DNA of 64,000 nt from Enterovibrio sp. JCM 19048. Lineage in GTDB: Bacteria > Pseudomonadota > Gammaproteobacteria > Enterobacterales > Vibrionaceae. The DNA lies in contig BAXE01000016.1 of assembly GCA_001310415.1 (NCBI GenBank), positions 42,013-106,012 of the forward strand. Direction: 5' to 3'. Shown here piece by piece: positions 1 to 10,477 of the stretch. The position numbers and the translations under genes are program-made. Below the pieces are notes generated by a model that searched no databases, had not been told where the DNA came from, and saw nothing but the letters and a program-made list of their open reading frames with translations. Every line of letters begins with the position of its first letter. The stretch's first letter is position 1.

Positions 1-334
1 TACCCGCCAGGATCAAAGTTCGCATTTTTTCCCGGTCATTGTACAGTTTGCCGGTTTCTTCTTTCTTGGCGTTGGTTTCAACTGGGCGATTGCCTTTTCC
101 ATAAAGGTCGACAGCAAAGGCGTTGTAACCCATCGACGACAACATATCGACACGTCTTTCTTCGTACTCCGTCAAGCCATCCCAGTCATGGATGAGGATC
201 ACTGAGCCTTTGGCTTGCCCCTGTGCAGGCGCATAGTACCCCTCCAGCGCCATGCCATCCGATGTGTAGTCAACCACTTCCCCCGCCATTGCATTGAACG
301 ATAAACCCATTGCCAGCCATCCGAGCAGTTTCAT
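1..334 (-). CDS. Dienelactone hydrolase family protein (partial, N-terminal part)
   Basis: Only the first 111 codons lie in the window; the gene runs off the left edge. The start ATG at 334 has a GAGGA ribosome site upstream. The protein begins with a short signal-like segment (MKLLGWLAMGLSFNAMA), then a mature start GEVVDYTSDG and the first alpha/beta-hydrolase strand and loop, SVILIHDWDGL, followed by a helix around YEERRVDMLSSMGYNAFAVD. These are typical of DienLac hydrolase (DLH) domains. The nucleophile and histidine lie outside the window, so activity cannot be judged. A periplasmic location is inferred from the leader. The true substrate is unknown; family members hydrolyse esters or lactones. 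Confidence 0.75.
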   Translation of the reverse strand, partial: MKLLGWLAMGLSFNAMAGEVVDYTSDGMALEGYYAPAQGQAKGSVILIHDWDGLTEYEERRVDMLSSMGYNAFAVDLYGKGNRPVETNAKKEETGKLYNDREKMRTLILAG

Positions 335-546
335 CTTTCCGTCCTCTTGTGGTGTTTTTGAACAGTTTAGTTTCCCTGATAAGGTACGTTCAGAAATACC
401 CAAGTGGTTTAGTCGGTTTTTATTTGCTTTTGCACTTCCATCTCACTTTTGTTTTGGTATGTTGTGTTCTTTTTACTGGCGGCACACGTATTTGCGTACC
501 ATTGCCAGAAAATTTCAGAACCAGAAAATGCACTGAGGGAAAGCAA

Positions 547-1137
547 ATGAGCGATGAACGCTACAAAGCCCGACAACAAAAAGTAAAAGAACAGGTAGAA
601 GAGCGTGTAGCGGCGGCGCAGACTGAAAAGGGGCTGTTGCTGGTGATCACCGGAAACGGAAAAGGGAAATCCACCTCCGGATTTGGCATGGTTACGCGCG
701 CGACAGGGCACGGTCAGAAATGTGGTGTGGCGCAGTTTATCAAAGGCACCTGGGCCTGTGGCGAGCGCAATCTGTTAGAGAAGTGCGGGGTTGAATTCCA
801 TGTCATGGCGACCGGCTTTACCTGGGATACTCAGGATAAAGCAGCGGACACCCAGGCCGCACAGGAAGTGTGGCAGGAGTGCAAACGCATGCTGGCTGAC
901 CCTTCCTACGATGTCATCCTGCTCGATGAAATGACTTACATGGTCACTTATGGCTATATCGAACTGGATGAAGTTGTCGAGGCGCTGGAAAACCGTCCAA
1001 AGGATCAGTCGGTCATTATCACCGGACGCGCCGCGCACCGCACATTGACAGACATGGCTGATACCGTTTCGGAAGTGCGTAATGTTAAGCACGCTTTTGA
1101 CGCCGGTATCAAAGTGCGCCAAGGCATAGACTGGTAA
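547..1137 (+). CDS. cobO: Cob(I)yrinic acid a,c-diamide adenosyltransferase (CobO/BtuR)
   Basis: A 196-residue protein of the usual CobA/BtuR length. It transfers the adenosyl group of ATP to cob(I)alamin or cobinamide to make coenzyme B12 in the cytoplasm. The P-loop GNGKGKST lies near residue 35 and the Walker B-like segment VILLDEMTY near residue 120, both hallmarks of the family. The frame stays open upstream to about 310, but the ATG at 547 follows a GAGGGA ribosome site and gives the family N-terminus (MSDERYKARQ). No other B12 gene is next to it. It is a single gene ending in a strong terminator shared with the converging gene. I saw no B12 riboswitch in the 210 bases upstream. Confidence 0.95.
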   Translation: MSDERYKARQQKVKEQVEERVAAAQTEKGLLLVITGNGKGKSTSGFGMVTRATGHGQKCGVAQFIKGTWACGERNLLEKCGVEFHVMATGFTWDTQDKAADTQAAQEVWQECKRMLADPSYDVILLDEMTYMVTYGYIELDEVVEALENRPKDQSVIITGRAAHRTLTDMADTVSEVRNVKHAFDAGIKVRQGIDW

Positions 1138-1155
1138 GACAAATTATTGAGTCTC

Positions 1156-1186
1156 ATAAAAAGCCCTGCAGTGCAGGGCTTTTTTG
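1156..1186. terminator. Bidirectional intrinsic terminator
   Basis: A perfect 8-bp stem (agccctgc/gcagggct) with a 3-base loop has A-runs on the left and T-runs on the right. It sits between the converging cobO and YdjM-type genes, so it can serve both strands. Confidence 0.9.
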
Positions 1187-1197
1187 CGTTTGGGCGC

Positions 1198-2225
1198 TTA
1201 ATCGCGGTAACAGTCGTTTTCATTACAGAGCATGGCATCAATAGACTGCAAACCCAGCAGGCGCATCCACAATGCCGGAATTTGACGCGGTAACACCGGA
1301 CCAGGATCCAGTTGTTCCGGCGACACAGATTGCCAGATCCCGTCGGCATTTTTCTCCGCCATGACAAAACTGAACGGATGGTACATGGCCATTCCAAGGC
1401 GTAAATCGGTCACCGCGAGAGCATTTCCATCACGCTGGTAACTGACAAAACCCGCGGTAAAATTCTCCAAATCCGTCAGCAGCGACGGCTTGCTCGGAAA
1501 TGGCCACTGCCCTCTGCCTACTGGCAACCAGTTGATCTCTGTGTCGTCATCCAGCAAAGAGGTTAACCCTTCCCAATATTGATCCCCGTCCAGCACTACC
1601 ACACGCCACAGCACGGTGTTAACCGGCGTTGGTGTAATAAACACCGGCTGTCCTTCAAGGTGGGTGCCTGCAATATTGGCTTCCACCCTGTCTTCAACCA
1701 TGCTCAATGCCACCAGCGACCACATGAGATACACCGAAGAAAGCGCAAGGCCGACGCCACAGAGCCATGCCGCGCTACTTCGCCAGATAAAGGCTGCCAA
1801 TACAGGTATCAAAAGCGGTATGGTGTAGAGCGGGTCAATGATGAATATGCTCGAAATGGCCACCGGTGGCACATCCATCGGCCAGAATAACTGAGTGCCG
1901 TAGGACGTGAATGAATCCAACAGAGGGTGGGTTGTTAACGCAGCAGTGATCAATGCAATTAGCTGCCAAAGCGGCCAACTTTTGGCGAACAATCGGTGCC
2001 AGATAACAGCCAGAAAAGCAGAAAATGGCACAAGCACAAACAGTGAATGGCTAAAGCCACGGTGTTTCACCATGTTGGAGATTGGGTCACCATAATCCAG
2101 CAACACATCAAGATCGGGTAAGGTGCCGAGCGCCGCTCCGGCTAAAAGAACTTTGGGGCTACAGCGTTTTCCCGCCACCAACCAGCAACCGCAGCACCCA
2201 GCGCGGCCTGAGAAATAGAATCCAT
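1198..2225 (-). CDS. YdjM-type inner-membrane metal-dependent hydrolase (frameshifted)
   Basis: DUF457/YdjM family membrane protein, about 342 residues once one base is restored near 2185. The N-terminal part MDSISQAALGAAVAG reads from the ATG at 2225. The rest (VAGKRCSPKVLLAGAALG...) is in the next frame. Family motifs are visible: LPDLDVLLDYGD, the histidine pair in HRGFSHSLF, and THPLLDSFTSYG, which form the predicted metal site. Several hydrophobic segments follow in the first 180 residues, then a soluble C-terminal half of about 150 residues. Its substrate is not known. It converges on cobO across a shared terminator. The break is a one-base loss and is probably a read error. Confidence 0.8.
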
Positions 2226-2594
2226 TAACGACTTTTCCTTTCTGTTTTCAGGCGTTACCCAAGCATCGAGGTATGAGGCAAAGCCAGTTATTTTGGTTTT
2301 TTATCATGCAGAAACATGATTTTAACGTCTTGCGCTGAGAGTGAAAGCGATTATACCTAGCCAGACAAGAAATCGCGGATGCGGCAAAGCAGCTCAGGAG
2401 AGAATCAACGCTATAGGCTGAGGCACAGCGCAGGTTCACGCTGTTCCACGCGTAACAACCTATACACAACTTGAAACGATTAAATGTGTTTACAGGCACC
2501 AGTCCGGAAAATTCTGCGCTCTTCGTCCCAACATCCTCCCCCTGCTTTCGGTAGGTTTGAGGTTCTACGCACCCATCGAGGAGGAATTGATACG
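2226..2594. other. Intergenic region between divergent genes
   Basis: Must hold the promoters of the minus-strand YdjM-type gene and the plus-strand CBS gene. A TATAAT box on the minus strand (2350-2355) could be the -10 of the former, without a convincing -35. A short inverted repeat (atcatg/catgat, 2304-2321) has no T-run. A GAGGAG ribosome site precedes 2595. I see no gene here. Confidence 0.4.
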
Positions 2595-3036
2595 ATGCCA
2601 GGAAAAGTTTCCGATTACATGACGCGAAAACTTGTCACCGTCACCCTGATACAGGCGTACGCGAAGCCTACTTCCTGATGCGGGATAAGGATATTCGCCA
2701 TCTCCCGGTTGTTGACGGCGACACCTTGGTCGGGATCATCAGCGACCGCCAGTTGCGTCGGCCGAACTGGGCAGACGAAGCACCTGACATTGCACACCCT
2801 TACCTGCTCTCCGACGATTTAACTGTGGGTGATGTGATGGTCAAAGACGTGATTGTCAGCCATACCTATGAAACCCTCACCAAGCCAACCAGCGCCTGCT
2901 GGACCATAACATCGGCGCCATGCCAGTGCTTGATAAAACGGAAGAGTTGGTAGGTATCCTCTCCGCTGTCGACTTGCTGACCGCGTTTCAGGACATCCTC
3001 AAGCGTGAAAAATCGCTCAAAAGAGCCAAAGGCTAA
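2595..3036 (+). CDS. CBS-domain protein (tandem CBS pair, frameshifted)
   Basis: About 147 residues made almost entirely of two CBS domains, a module that binds adenosine nucleotides as a regulatory sensor. The first domain starts MPGKVSDYMTRKLVTVTP and contains MRDKDIRHLPVVDGD and LVGIISDRQLRR. The second contains DVMVKDVIVSH, the NIGAMPVLDK segment and LVGILSAVDLL. Two one-base losses break the frame, near 2646 (CCCC read as CCC) and near 2882 (AAA read as AA). Restoring both gives a 148-codon gene. The start ATG follows a GAGGAG site. No enzymatic domain is attached, so its partner is unknown. It resembles stand-alone AcuB-like CBS proteins common in marine gammaproteobacteria. Confidence 0.85.
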
Positions 3037-3071
3037 GGCCTGTCCCTTTTAAAATACCCAGAATAGCAACG

Positions 3072-3107
3072 GAAAAAAAGAAAGCCGCGATTGCGGCTTT
3101 CTTCGTT
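3072..3107. terminator. Bidirectional intrinsic terminator
   Basis: An 9-bp stem (gaaagccgc/gcggctttc) with loop gatt is flanked by an A-run and a T-rich tail. It lies between the converging CBS-domain gene and asmA. Confidence 0.9.
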
Positions 3108-3125
3108 TTAGTGATGGTTCAGGGT

Positions 3126-5266
3126 TTAGTTGAACAGTCCTTTTAGCAGCTTATCTGCCGCTTCTTTCACTTTGTCATCCCCTGCCTTGTCACCCAGCAG
3201 TTTTTGCAGACCACGCTCAGCTTCCTTGCGCACTTTATCTTCCAGCACTTTGTTGGAAGTCAGTAGCGCTTTTACATCCAGCTTGTAGCTCGGTGCCTGC
3301 CAGGTACCGCCGATATTGACCGGAATCGTGATGTCTTTCAGCTCATCGATGTCCTTGCCGCCCTGCCCTTTACTGGTACCCACAACTGAAACAAGCACTT
3401 TAAAATCCAGGTCTTCATTCACCAGGTTGGTCTGGCCTTCACTGTGTACGCGAAGTGCCGGCGCTTCCATTTTCATATTGCGGGTTGTGGCAATGCCCTT
3501 GCCAAGATTGAAGGTTGCACTTAAGGCACTGAAGTCTGTTTTACGTGTTTCTTCAACATAGGTCGCGCTCTGGCCTTTCAGGCTGCTTTTGCTTCACGGA
3601 TCATCTCCGGAATATTGATGCCGTTGATTGAACCGTCTGCAAAGTTAATCGCCACCGTCCCGGTGATCCCGGTGCGCAGGCGTTTCTCTGACAAGCCAAC
3701 ACCGCTGACATTAACATCGATACTGCCGTTGCCGGACAAAATGTCCTGACCGGCCACTGCCTGAAGCAATGGCTGGACACTGACGTTATTGATGCCTTTC
3801 TTCGCCGTGTAACGTGCAGGGCTTACTGTGGCGTCCAATGTGCCTGTGGCGTTAATCGTGCCGCCGTAGAGCTTGGCATCAAATTGGGTCACATTCACTT
3901 TGCTGCGGTTTACAGCAAATGCCGTCACCACACTGCTGACTTCAACGTTGTCAGCAATAAATTCATCAATGGCAATTTTACCGGCGATATCCAGAGATTT
4001 AAGCGCAGAGAGATCAGGTTCAACGTCACTCAGCACTTTTTTCTCCGCGGCAGGCTTCTCACCACCCGCTGCCGGTTTGTTAGCCGGTGCAGCTGGTTTA
4101 TCCTGCGGTTTGGATGGTGTACCCAACAACGCATTGAGATCGATTTTTGGGCTCATGACATCGAATCGGATGACTGGGATGTCAGCCAGTGCGACTGACG
4201 CCTTGCCTTTAAATTCGGTGTCATCGACAGTGGCATGCAGTTTTTCCAGCGACAGCTTTTGAGCTTTATTGTCAAAAGTCACATCGCCTTTCAAACCCAC
4301 CTTCATCTCGGGTTTAGGCAATGATGCGCCAGAAAGTGTGCTCGCCAGATCCAGTCCGGAAGCGGTGATCAGCGAAATCGCTTCGTCCACCAATACCGTG
4401 GTTTTGCCGCTGGCATCGAAAGCCATATCAGCCGATTTACCCTTGGCAGAGAAATCAATGACCATCGGCACCGCGAGACCCGCCTGATCGGCTTTCAATG
4501 ACAGGCTTTCCAGCTGCATTTGGGCATCATTGGCACTGGCTGTCACTGAGAGTTGACGCAACTTGGACTTCATGGCGTCTTTTTCCAGCATGGCTTCCGC
4601 GCTGCCTTTGACATCAAAGTTCAGGGCGTTTTGTTTCCCCTTCACATCAAATTCAATCGGCACCCAAAGGCCGGTTTCGAGCTTACCGATCATCAGGTTC
4701 AGCGAACTGATTTCACTGGCTGTATGTGTCTTGTCATCACGCATGGTCACGCTAGCATCCACCAGCTCAAGTCCACCAATGCTGATAGCCCAGGGCTTAG
4801 TGTCACTCGTTGGTTGTGCCGAAGTGGCAGGCTCAGAAGACTTCTCCTGCGTTGCAGTGTCAGAACCTGCCTGCTCGCCAGTCAGACCATCAAGGTTACT
4901 GGTACCGTTTGGCAACGTTTGGATAAAGACATGCGCCCCCAGCAGTTTAACCACCCCGATATCCAGCGTGTCTGAAAGCAATGGGGTTACCGCAACAGAC
5001 ATTTCAGCCTGCTGCAATGTCAGCATATCCGGCTCTGCAAACCCTTCAGGGTTTTTGAACGCCAGCTTTTCAACCGACAGGCCAAGGCTTGGCCAGAAGC
5101 GCCAACTGATGTCGCCATCAATTACCAGATCACGTCCGGTGGCCTTTTTGACCTCTTCCGCAATCAGGGGTTTGAAATCATTGGGGTTGATAAACGCGAC
5201 GATGGCACCCACAGCGACCACCACCAAGAGCACCAATCCAATCAGAATGTAGAGAAGCTTTTTCAT
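3126..5266 (-). CDS. asmA: AsmA family protein (frameshifted near 3' end)
   Basis: About 713 residues after restoring one C near 3585 (GCCCTG read as GCCTG). An N-terminal membrane anchor (MKKLLYILIGLVLLVVVAVG...) precedes the family signature FINPNDFKPLIAEEVKKATG near residue 25, followed by a long beta-rich periplasmic region. A proline/alanine/lysine-rich linker lies around residues 385-410. The C-terminal domain includes GTVAINFADGSINGINIPEMI. AsmA-like proteins are anchored in the inner membrane and are linked to envelope lipid transport and outer-membrane assembly. The start at 5266 is preferred over the ATG at 5278, because AAGGA is too close to the latter. It lies downstream of dcd and udk on the same strand. 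Confidence 0.9.
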
Positions 5267-5348
5267 GATGAATAACATTTCCTTTTGTGATGCGGGGGAG
5301 ATTACCCAAACAAAACAATAATTTCTGCCTTGTTTTCAACAATCTTTA

Positions 5349-5945
5349 CTATTTGCCTTCAACCCGGTCTTCATTTATCCGTGACGCCACCGCCCCCTGC
5401 TGGTTCTTATATTTGGCGTTCTGGCGCTTGTGATAGGGGCGCTCAGCGGCGCTGGTCATGGTCTCAAAACTCAATGCACCAATAGGCATACCGGGGCGCA
5501 ACGCGAGCGGTAATCGGCCACTGTTGTAAAACTCCAGCACAATACGACCCTGCCAGCCCGGGTCTATACGGTGTGCCGTAACGTGCACCATCAGGCCTAA
5601 CCTCGCCAGGGATGAGCGCCCGTCCAGCCAGCCCACAATGTCATCCGGCAAAGTGACCACTTCCTGTGTGACAGCCAGTGCCAGTTGCCCGGGATGGAGA
5701 AAAAACGCCTCGCCATCGGCGATTTCAATCTCATCGCTCATCACTTTGTCGAGTTGTGCTGAGACTTCTTCCCTCGGCCCGGACAAGTCAATATAAGGTG
5801 CTCCATGCTCACTAAAGACACGAAACTGGTTGCCCAAGGTCACATCCGCCGTCACGCCAGAAATCGCATCGTCACTGGGGCGCGGGTCAATCACAATATG
5901 GCCACTATCCAGGCTTTCTTTTATATGTTTGTCACTCAATCTCAT
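5349..5945 (-). CDS. dcd: dCTP deaminase
   Basis: 198 residues, close to the enterobacterial enzyme (193). It deaminates dCTP to dUTP, feeding dTTP synthesis in the cytoplasm. Conserved blocks are present: [33 protein letters not shown] (catalytic-site signature with Arg and Ser) and [21 protein letters not shown], ending in [12 protein letters not shown]. The ATG at 5945 gives the family start MRLSDKHI and has AGGGA seven bases upstream. An upstream in-frame ATG at 5960 is less likely. It lies downstream of udk with a terminator between, so the two nucleotide genes are probably separate units or only partly coupled. Confidence 0.96.
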   Translation of the reverse strand: MRLSDKHIKESLDSGHIVIDPRPSDDAISGVTADVTLGNQFRVFSEHGAPYIDLSGPREEVSAQLDKVMSDEIEIADGEAFFLHPGQLALAVTQEVVTLPDDIVGWLDGRSSLARLGLMVHVTAHRIDPGWQGRIVLEFYNSGRLPLALRPGMPIGALSFETMTSAAERPYHKRQNAKYKNQQGAVASRINEDRVEGK

Positions 5946-6009
5946 TGCGTGTTCCCTCACACAAGCAAAAGGCTAACCCAATTAAGTTAGCCTATCGAAT
6001 TCAAGATAT

Positions 6010-6037
6010 AAAAAAAGCCGGATAACCGGCTCTTTTC
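6010..6037 (-). terminator. Terminator of udk
   Basis: Stem gccgg/ccggc with loop ataa is followed on the minus strand by a run of six T. It starts just past the udk stop. Confidence 0.8.
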
Positions 6038-6038
6038 A

Positions 6039-6680
6039 TTAAGATTTTAGCAACCTAGCAATGTGTGCTTTCAACACGTCGATTGCGATACGGTTTTTGC
6101 CGCCGCGCGGTACGATAATGTCAGCATACTGTTTTGAAGGTTCGATGAACTGCATGAACATTGGACGAACTGTTTTCTGGTACTGTTCCAGTACAGATTC
6201 CATAGTACGGCCGCGCTCAGCTACGTCACGTTTAACACGGCGCAGCAGGCAGATGTCCAGCGGGGTATCCATAAAAATGCTCGCATGCATCAGATCACGC
6301 AGGCGTGGATCCGTCAGCAGAAGAATACCTTCCAGGATGATCACTTTTTTCGGTGTCAGCGTGGTGGTTTCTTCCATACGGGTATGTTCTGCGTAGCTGT
6401 ACTGTGGAACTTCCACTGCTTTACCTTCCATCAGTTCTTGAAGGTGCTTGCACAGCAAATCGTGGTCCAGCGCTTGAGGATGGTCGTAGTTGGTTTTAAC
6501 GCGATCTTCCATGCTCAGGTGGCCTTGGTCGCGGTAGTAGCGGTCTTCCGTGATAACACCGATCTGATGATCGCCAACTTTTTCTTTGAGTTCCTGATAA
6601 ATAGTGCTTGCGATCAGACTTTTACCGGATGCAGATGCGCCTGCAATACCGATAATGACACATTGGTTGTTGTCACTCAT
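6039..6680 (-). CDS. udk: Uridine kinase
   Basis: 213 residues, the standard length. It phosphorylates uridine and cytidine to UMP and CMP in pyrimidine salvage. The Walker A motif GASASGKS is near residue 14, [10 protein letters not shown] near 43, NYDHPQALD near 64 and [15 protein letters not shown] near 113. The frame is intact and starts at an ATG at 6680. It sits upstream of dcd on the same strand, matching the udk-dcd-asmA order known in enterobacteria. Confidence 0.97.
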   Translation of the reverse strand: MSDNNQCVIIGIAGASASGKSLIASTIYQELKEKVGDHQIGVITEDRYYRDQGHLSMEDRVKTNYDHPQALDHDLLCKHLQELMEGKAVEVPQYSYAEHTRMEETTTLTPKKVIILEGILLLTDPRLRDLMHASIFMDTPLDICLLRRVKRDVAERGRTMESVLEQYQKTVRPMFMQFIEPSKQYADIIVPRGGKNRIAIDVLKAHIARLLKS

Positions 6681-6767
6681 AAATGAATACCCGGGAATAT
6701 GGCGAGAAATAAACCGCCTGATTATAGGGAGTTGACTTCGCGCATGCCATCTAAATATGTGATTAAA

Positions 6768-6822
6768 GTCTCAAATAAAAGCAATCCGCGCATTGTTTCA
6801 TCACTATGCATACGGATTGCGC
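6768..6822 (-). terminator. Probable terminator downstream of mrp
   Basis: An 8-bp inverted repeat (gcaatccg/cggattgc, arms 6781-6788 and 6813-6820) with a long loop is followed on the minus strand by CTTTTATTT. It lies 60 bases past the mrp stop. The loop is long, so efficiency is uncertain. Confidence 0.5.
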
Positions 6823-6883
6823 GCCACATATCGCTCTCAATATTCAACTTTTAACCAATTCACTTGCTTATCATTCACATTCG

Positions 6884-7979
6884 TTATTGGTCGTTTACAT
6901 TCACAATCGAAATGTGTTCCGCCATCGGCTCACCACGCCAGAAAAGCTGGCTGGCAACTTTTTGCGCCAGCGCTATATACATCTCGGCATGTTCGCTTTC
7001 AGGCTTGCTGATCACAGTAGGAGCCCCGGCATCGATGTCTTCGCGGATAGCAATATGCAAAGGCACCTGCGCCAGCAACGAAAGCCCCATGTCTGTGGCC
7101 ATTTTCACTGCCCCACCCTGACCAAAGATCGCCTCGTGATGACCACAGTGACTACAAATATGGTAGCTCATGTTCTCTACCACCCCGAGCACGGGCACGT
7201 CGACTTTACCAAACATCGCCACTCCCTTAATCGCATCCGCAAGCGCCAAATCCTGAGGCGTTGTAACAACAACCGCTGCAGTGACTGGAAATTGCTGCGC
7301 AAGGCTAAGCTGAATATCTCCCGTGCCCGGTGGCATATCAATCACCAGATAATCGATGTCCGGCCAATGGGTTTCATTTGCCAGTTGGGCAACGCTTTGG
7401 ACGCCATCGGGCCGCGCCAGACCATGGCATTTTCATCGGGCACCAGATAACCAATAGAGTTGCTGAACAAACCATGTGCCTCTATCGGTTCCATGGTTTT
7501 GCCATCAAGCGTGGTGGGCTGTTTGCCTTTGGTTCCCAGCATGATCGGCAGCGAAGGGCCATAAATATCAGCATCCAGGATCCCGACTTTCGCGCCAGTG
7601 CCTTGAGTGCCAGAGCCAAGTTCACGGAGGTTGTGGATTTACCCACGCCGCCTTTGGCTGAGCTGACGACGATGATATTTTTCACGCCCTTAAGCGGCGA
7701 TTTTTCTCCCGCCTTCAGTGGCACGACCCGCTGGCGCACCTGAATCGCAGGCAGGTTTTCACCTTCGCTTTTCTGTGCATCAAGCCATTGCGTCAGTGCT
7801 TCGCAGACCGGGTCGGCCGCAAACGGGAAAGTAACTGTGATTTCGCCCGCTTTGGATTGGGACACAAGCCCAGGACAACTTGCCCAGTCGTCAACCAATG
7901 CAGCATGGGAAAATTGGTTGAGGAAGGCTTTGACAGCATCCATATCCGGTTTTTCATCATTCTTGCGGCCAAAAAACAT
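6884..7979 (-). CDS. apbC: Iron-sulfur carrier / P-loop ATPase Mrp (ApbC; two frameshifts)
   Basis: About 365 residues after restoring two bases, near 7592 and 7388. Mrp/ApbC binds and transfers Fe-S clusters in the cytoplasm using a deviant Walker A ATPase. An N-terminal MIP18-like segment (residues 1-90) is followed by [17 protein letters not shown] near residue 105, [25 protein letters not shown] and the cysteine pair ICSHC near residue 285. The ATG at 7979 is chosen because GAGGAG lies eight bases upstream. It is divergent from metG, as in Escherichia coli. Both breaks are one-base losses in G/C runs, so the gene is probably intact in the organism. Confidence 0.92.
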
Positions 7980-8215
7980 GGGAAACTCTCCTCGTAGCAA
8001 AGCTGAACGGATTCGTAAGGTTTCCTCTAGCCTAATGAAATTTTGGCCTTTTCACACCCTTTTGCTTGTAGGGATATACCAAATACTGCACTACCTCTGA
8101 TTGAGCAGGTTTTCACACGGTATGAAGCGCATCACACCCTATGCTTTCCATGCGGTATCAGGTAAGATTTGCGGCATTCATTCGATTCAATTGTCAAAAG
8201 CGAACTATCTAAATT
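7980..8215. promoter_or_regulatory. Divergent mrp/metG promoter region
   Basis: 236 bases between two divergent start codons must carry both promoters. I could not pick out confident -35/-10 pairs. The metG start has only a weak purine-rich ribosome site. Confidence 0.4.
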
Positions 8216-10249
8216 ATGGCTGCAAACCAACGTAAAATTCTGGTTACCTGTGCCCTGCCTTACGCGAATGGCTCTATCCACTTGGGTCATATGCTCGAGC
8301 ATATTCAGGCAGACGTATGGGTGCGTTATCAGCGCCTTCGTGGCAACACTGTCAACTTCATCTGTGCGGACGACGCACACGGTACGCCAATCATGCTGAA
8401 AGCTCAGCAGCTGGGTATCGAGCCTGAAGCCATGATCGCTGAAATGCAAAAAGAGCACGAAGCAGACTTCGCTGGCTTTGACATCAGCTTTGACAACTAC
8501 CACAGCACGCACAGCGACGAAAACCGTGAGCTGGCGTCTTACATCTACACCCAACTGAAGAACAACGGCTTCATCAACAGCCGCACTATTTCTCAGCTGT
8601 TTGACCCTGAGAAAGAAATGTTCCTGCCAGACCGTTTCGTTAAAGGCACCTGCGAAATGTGGTTCTGAAGATCAGTACGGCGACAACTGCGACAACTGTG
8701 GCGAAACTTACAGCCTACTGAGCTGGTCAATCCAAAATCAGCCGTCAGTGGCGCAACCCCGGTACTGAAAGATTCCGTTCACTTCTTCTTCGACCTGCCA
8801 CAGTTTGAAGGCATGCTGCAAGCGTGGACTAAGTCCGGTGCGCTGCAAGAAGAAATGGCGAACAAGATGAACGAGTGGTTCGAGTCTGGCCTGCAGCAGT
8901 GGGATATCTCACGTGATGCGCCATACTTCGGCTTCGAAATCCCGGGTGAGCCTGGCAAATACTTCTACGTATGGCTGGACGCGCCAATCGGTTACATGGG
9001 TTCTTTCAAGAACTACTGTAACAAGAACAGCGATGTAGACTTCGACGAGTACTGGAACAAAGACAGCCAAACTGAGCTGTACCACTTCATCGGCAAAGAC
9101 ATCGTTTACTTCCACAGCCTGTTCTGGCCTGCAATGCTGGAAGGTGCAGGTTTCCGCAAGCCAAACAACGTGTTCGTACATGGCTACGTGACCGTTAACG
9201 GCGCGAAGATGTCAAAATCGAAAGGTACTTTCATTAAGGCGAGCACTTACCTGAAGCACCTGGATCCAGAATGCCTGCGTTACTACTACGCAGCCAAACT
9301 GAACAACCGCATCGATGACCTCGACCTGAACCTGGACGATTTCGTTCAGCGTGTGAACTCTGACATCGTGAACAAGGTGGTTAACCTGGCTTCACGTAAC
9401 GCGGGTTTCATCGCGAAGCGTTTCGACGGCATGCTGTCTGCTGAATGCGCAGAGCCTGCACTGTACGCTGAATTTGCATCTGCGGCAGAGCGTATTGGCG
9501 ATCTGTACGAGAAGCGCGAATACAGCCGTGCAATCCGTGAAATCATGGCGCTGGCTGACAAAGCCAACCAGTACGTTGACGAGAAAGCACCTTGGGTTGT
9601 AGCCAAAGAAGAAGGCAAAGACGCAGAGCTTCAGGCTATCTGTACCATGGGTATTAACCTGTTCCGCGTTCTGATGACTTACCTTAAGCCTGTTATGCCT
9701 GAGCTGGCAGAGCGTACTGAAGCGTTCCTGAACGAAACTCTGAGCTGGGAAGGCGTTGCACAGCCACTGACTGCGCACAAAGTGAATACCTTTAAAGCGC
9801 TGTTCAGCCGTATCGATCCGAAGAACGTTGAAGCTATGGTTGAAGCATCAAAAGAAGATGCAGCGGCAGAGAAAGCGGCCGCTGAAAAAGCAAAAAGGCC
9901 CGCTGGACGATGAGCCTATCGCACCGGAAATCGAGTTCGACGACTTTGCAAAAGTTGACCTTCGCATTGCGAAAATCATCTCTTGTGAGTTGGTACCAAA
10001 AGCCGACAAACTGCTGAAATTCCAACTGGATCTCGGCGGCGAAACTCGTCAGGTTTTCTCCGGCATCAAGTCTGCTTACAATCCGGAAGACCTGATTGGT
10101 AAGTACACAGTTGTGGTGGCTAACCTGAAGCCTCGCAAGATGAAGTTCGGCATGTCTGAAGGCATGATCCTGGCGGCTGGCCTGGTGGTAAAGACCTGTG
10201 GCTGCTTGAGCCACATGAAGGTGCACAAGCAGGTATGCGCGTGATGTAA
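8216..10249 (+). CDS. metG: Methionyl-tRNA synthetase (four frameshifts)
   Basis: About 678 residues when indels near 8655 (two bases lost), 8711 (one lost), 9895 (one A gained) and 10182 (one C lost) are repaired. E. coli MetG has 677. It charges tRNA-Met. Class I signatures are present: [17 protein letters not shown] (HIGH-type) near residue 12 and the KMSKSKGTF motif near residue 335. The zinc-knuckle cysteines ([15 protein letters not shown]) lie around residues 145-160, where two of the indels fall. The C-terminal tRNA-binding domain starts around [14 protein letters not shown]. An essential gene broken four times is the best evidence in the window that indels are read errors. Confidence 0.96.
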
Positions 10250-10263
10250 TCACCCTACCCAGT

Positions 10264-10292
10264 TTAAAAGGAGCCATTAAGGCTCCTTTTTT
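10264..10292 (+). terminator. Terminator of metG
   Basis: A 10-bp stem (aaaaggagcc/ggctcctttt) with loop attaa and a T-run begins 17 bases after the metG stop. Confidence 0.9.
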
Positions 10293-10425
10293 GTATCTGA
10301 AACTGTATGCGTTGACAGGCGACTTCCATCACATTTTTGCACCAATCTGGTTCGCTCATGCATCATCTCCGCACATAAAAATTCGGCTAAAATCCTATCT
10401 CTCTGATATTAAAAAGATAAATTTC

Positions 10426-10441
10426 TGGCACAGCCTCTGCA
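10426..10441 (+). promoter_or_regulatory. Candidate sigma-54 (-24/-12) promoter
   Basis: TGGCACAGCCTCTGCA carries the invariant GG (10427-10428) and GC (10439-10440) separated by exactly ten bases, close to the consensus TGGCAC-N5-TTGCA. Transcription would start near 10452, 26 bases before the downstream ATG. No enhancer-binding site was recognised upstream. Confidence 0.7.
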
Positions 10442-10477
10442 CTACATAATCAGGCACTCAGGAAAGAGGAAAAGATT

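Noticed and set aside
2304..2321. Inverted repeat atcatg/catgat as a terminator
   Set aside because: Short stem, no T-run, and it lies upstream of both neighbouring genes.
4563..5252. A 229-codon plus-strand frame inside asmA
   Set aside because: Shadow of asmA on the other strand; Ser-rich and without support.
8216..10249. metG, serS, ftsK and other broken genes as true pseudogenes
   Set aside because: They are essential, sequence is conserved on both sides of each break, and single-base repair restores normal length. Error is the simpler reading.
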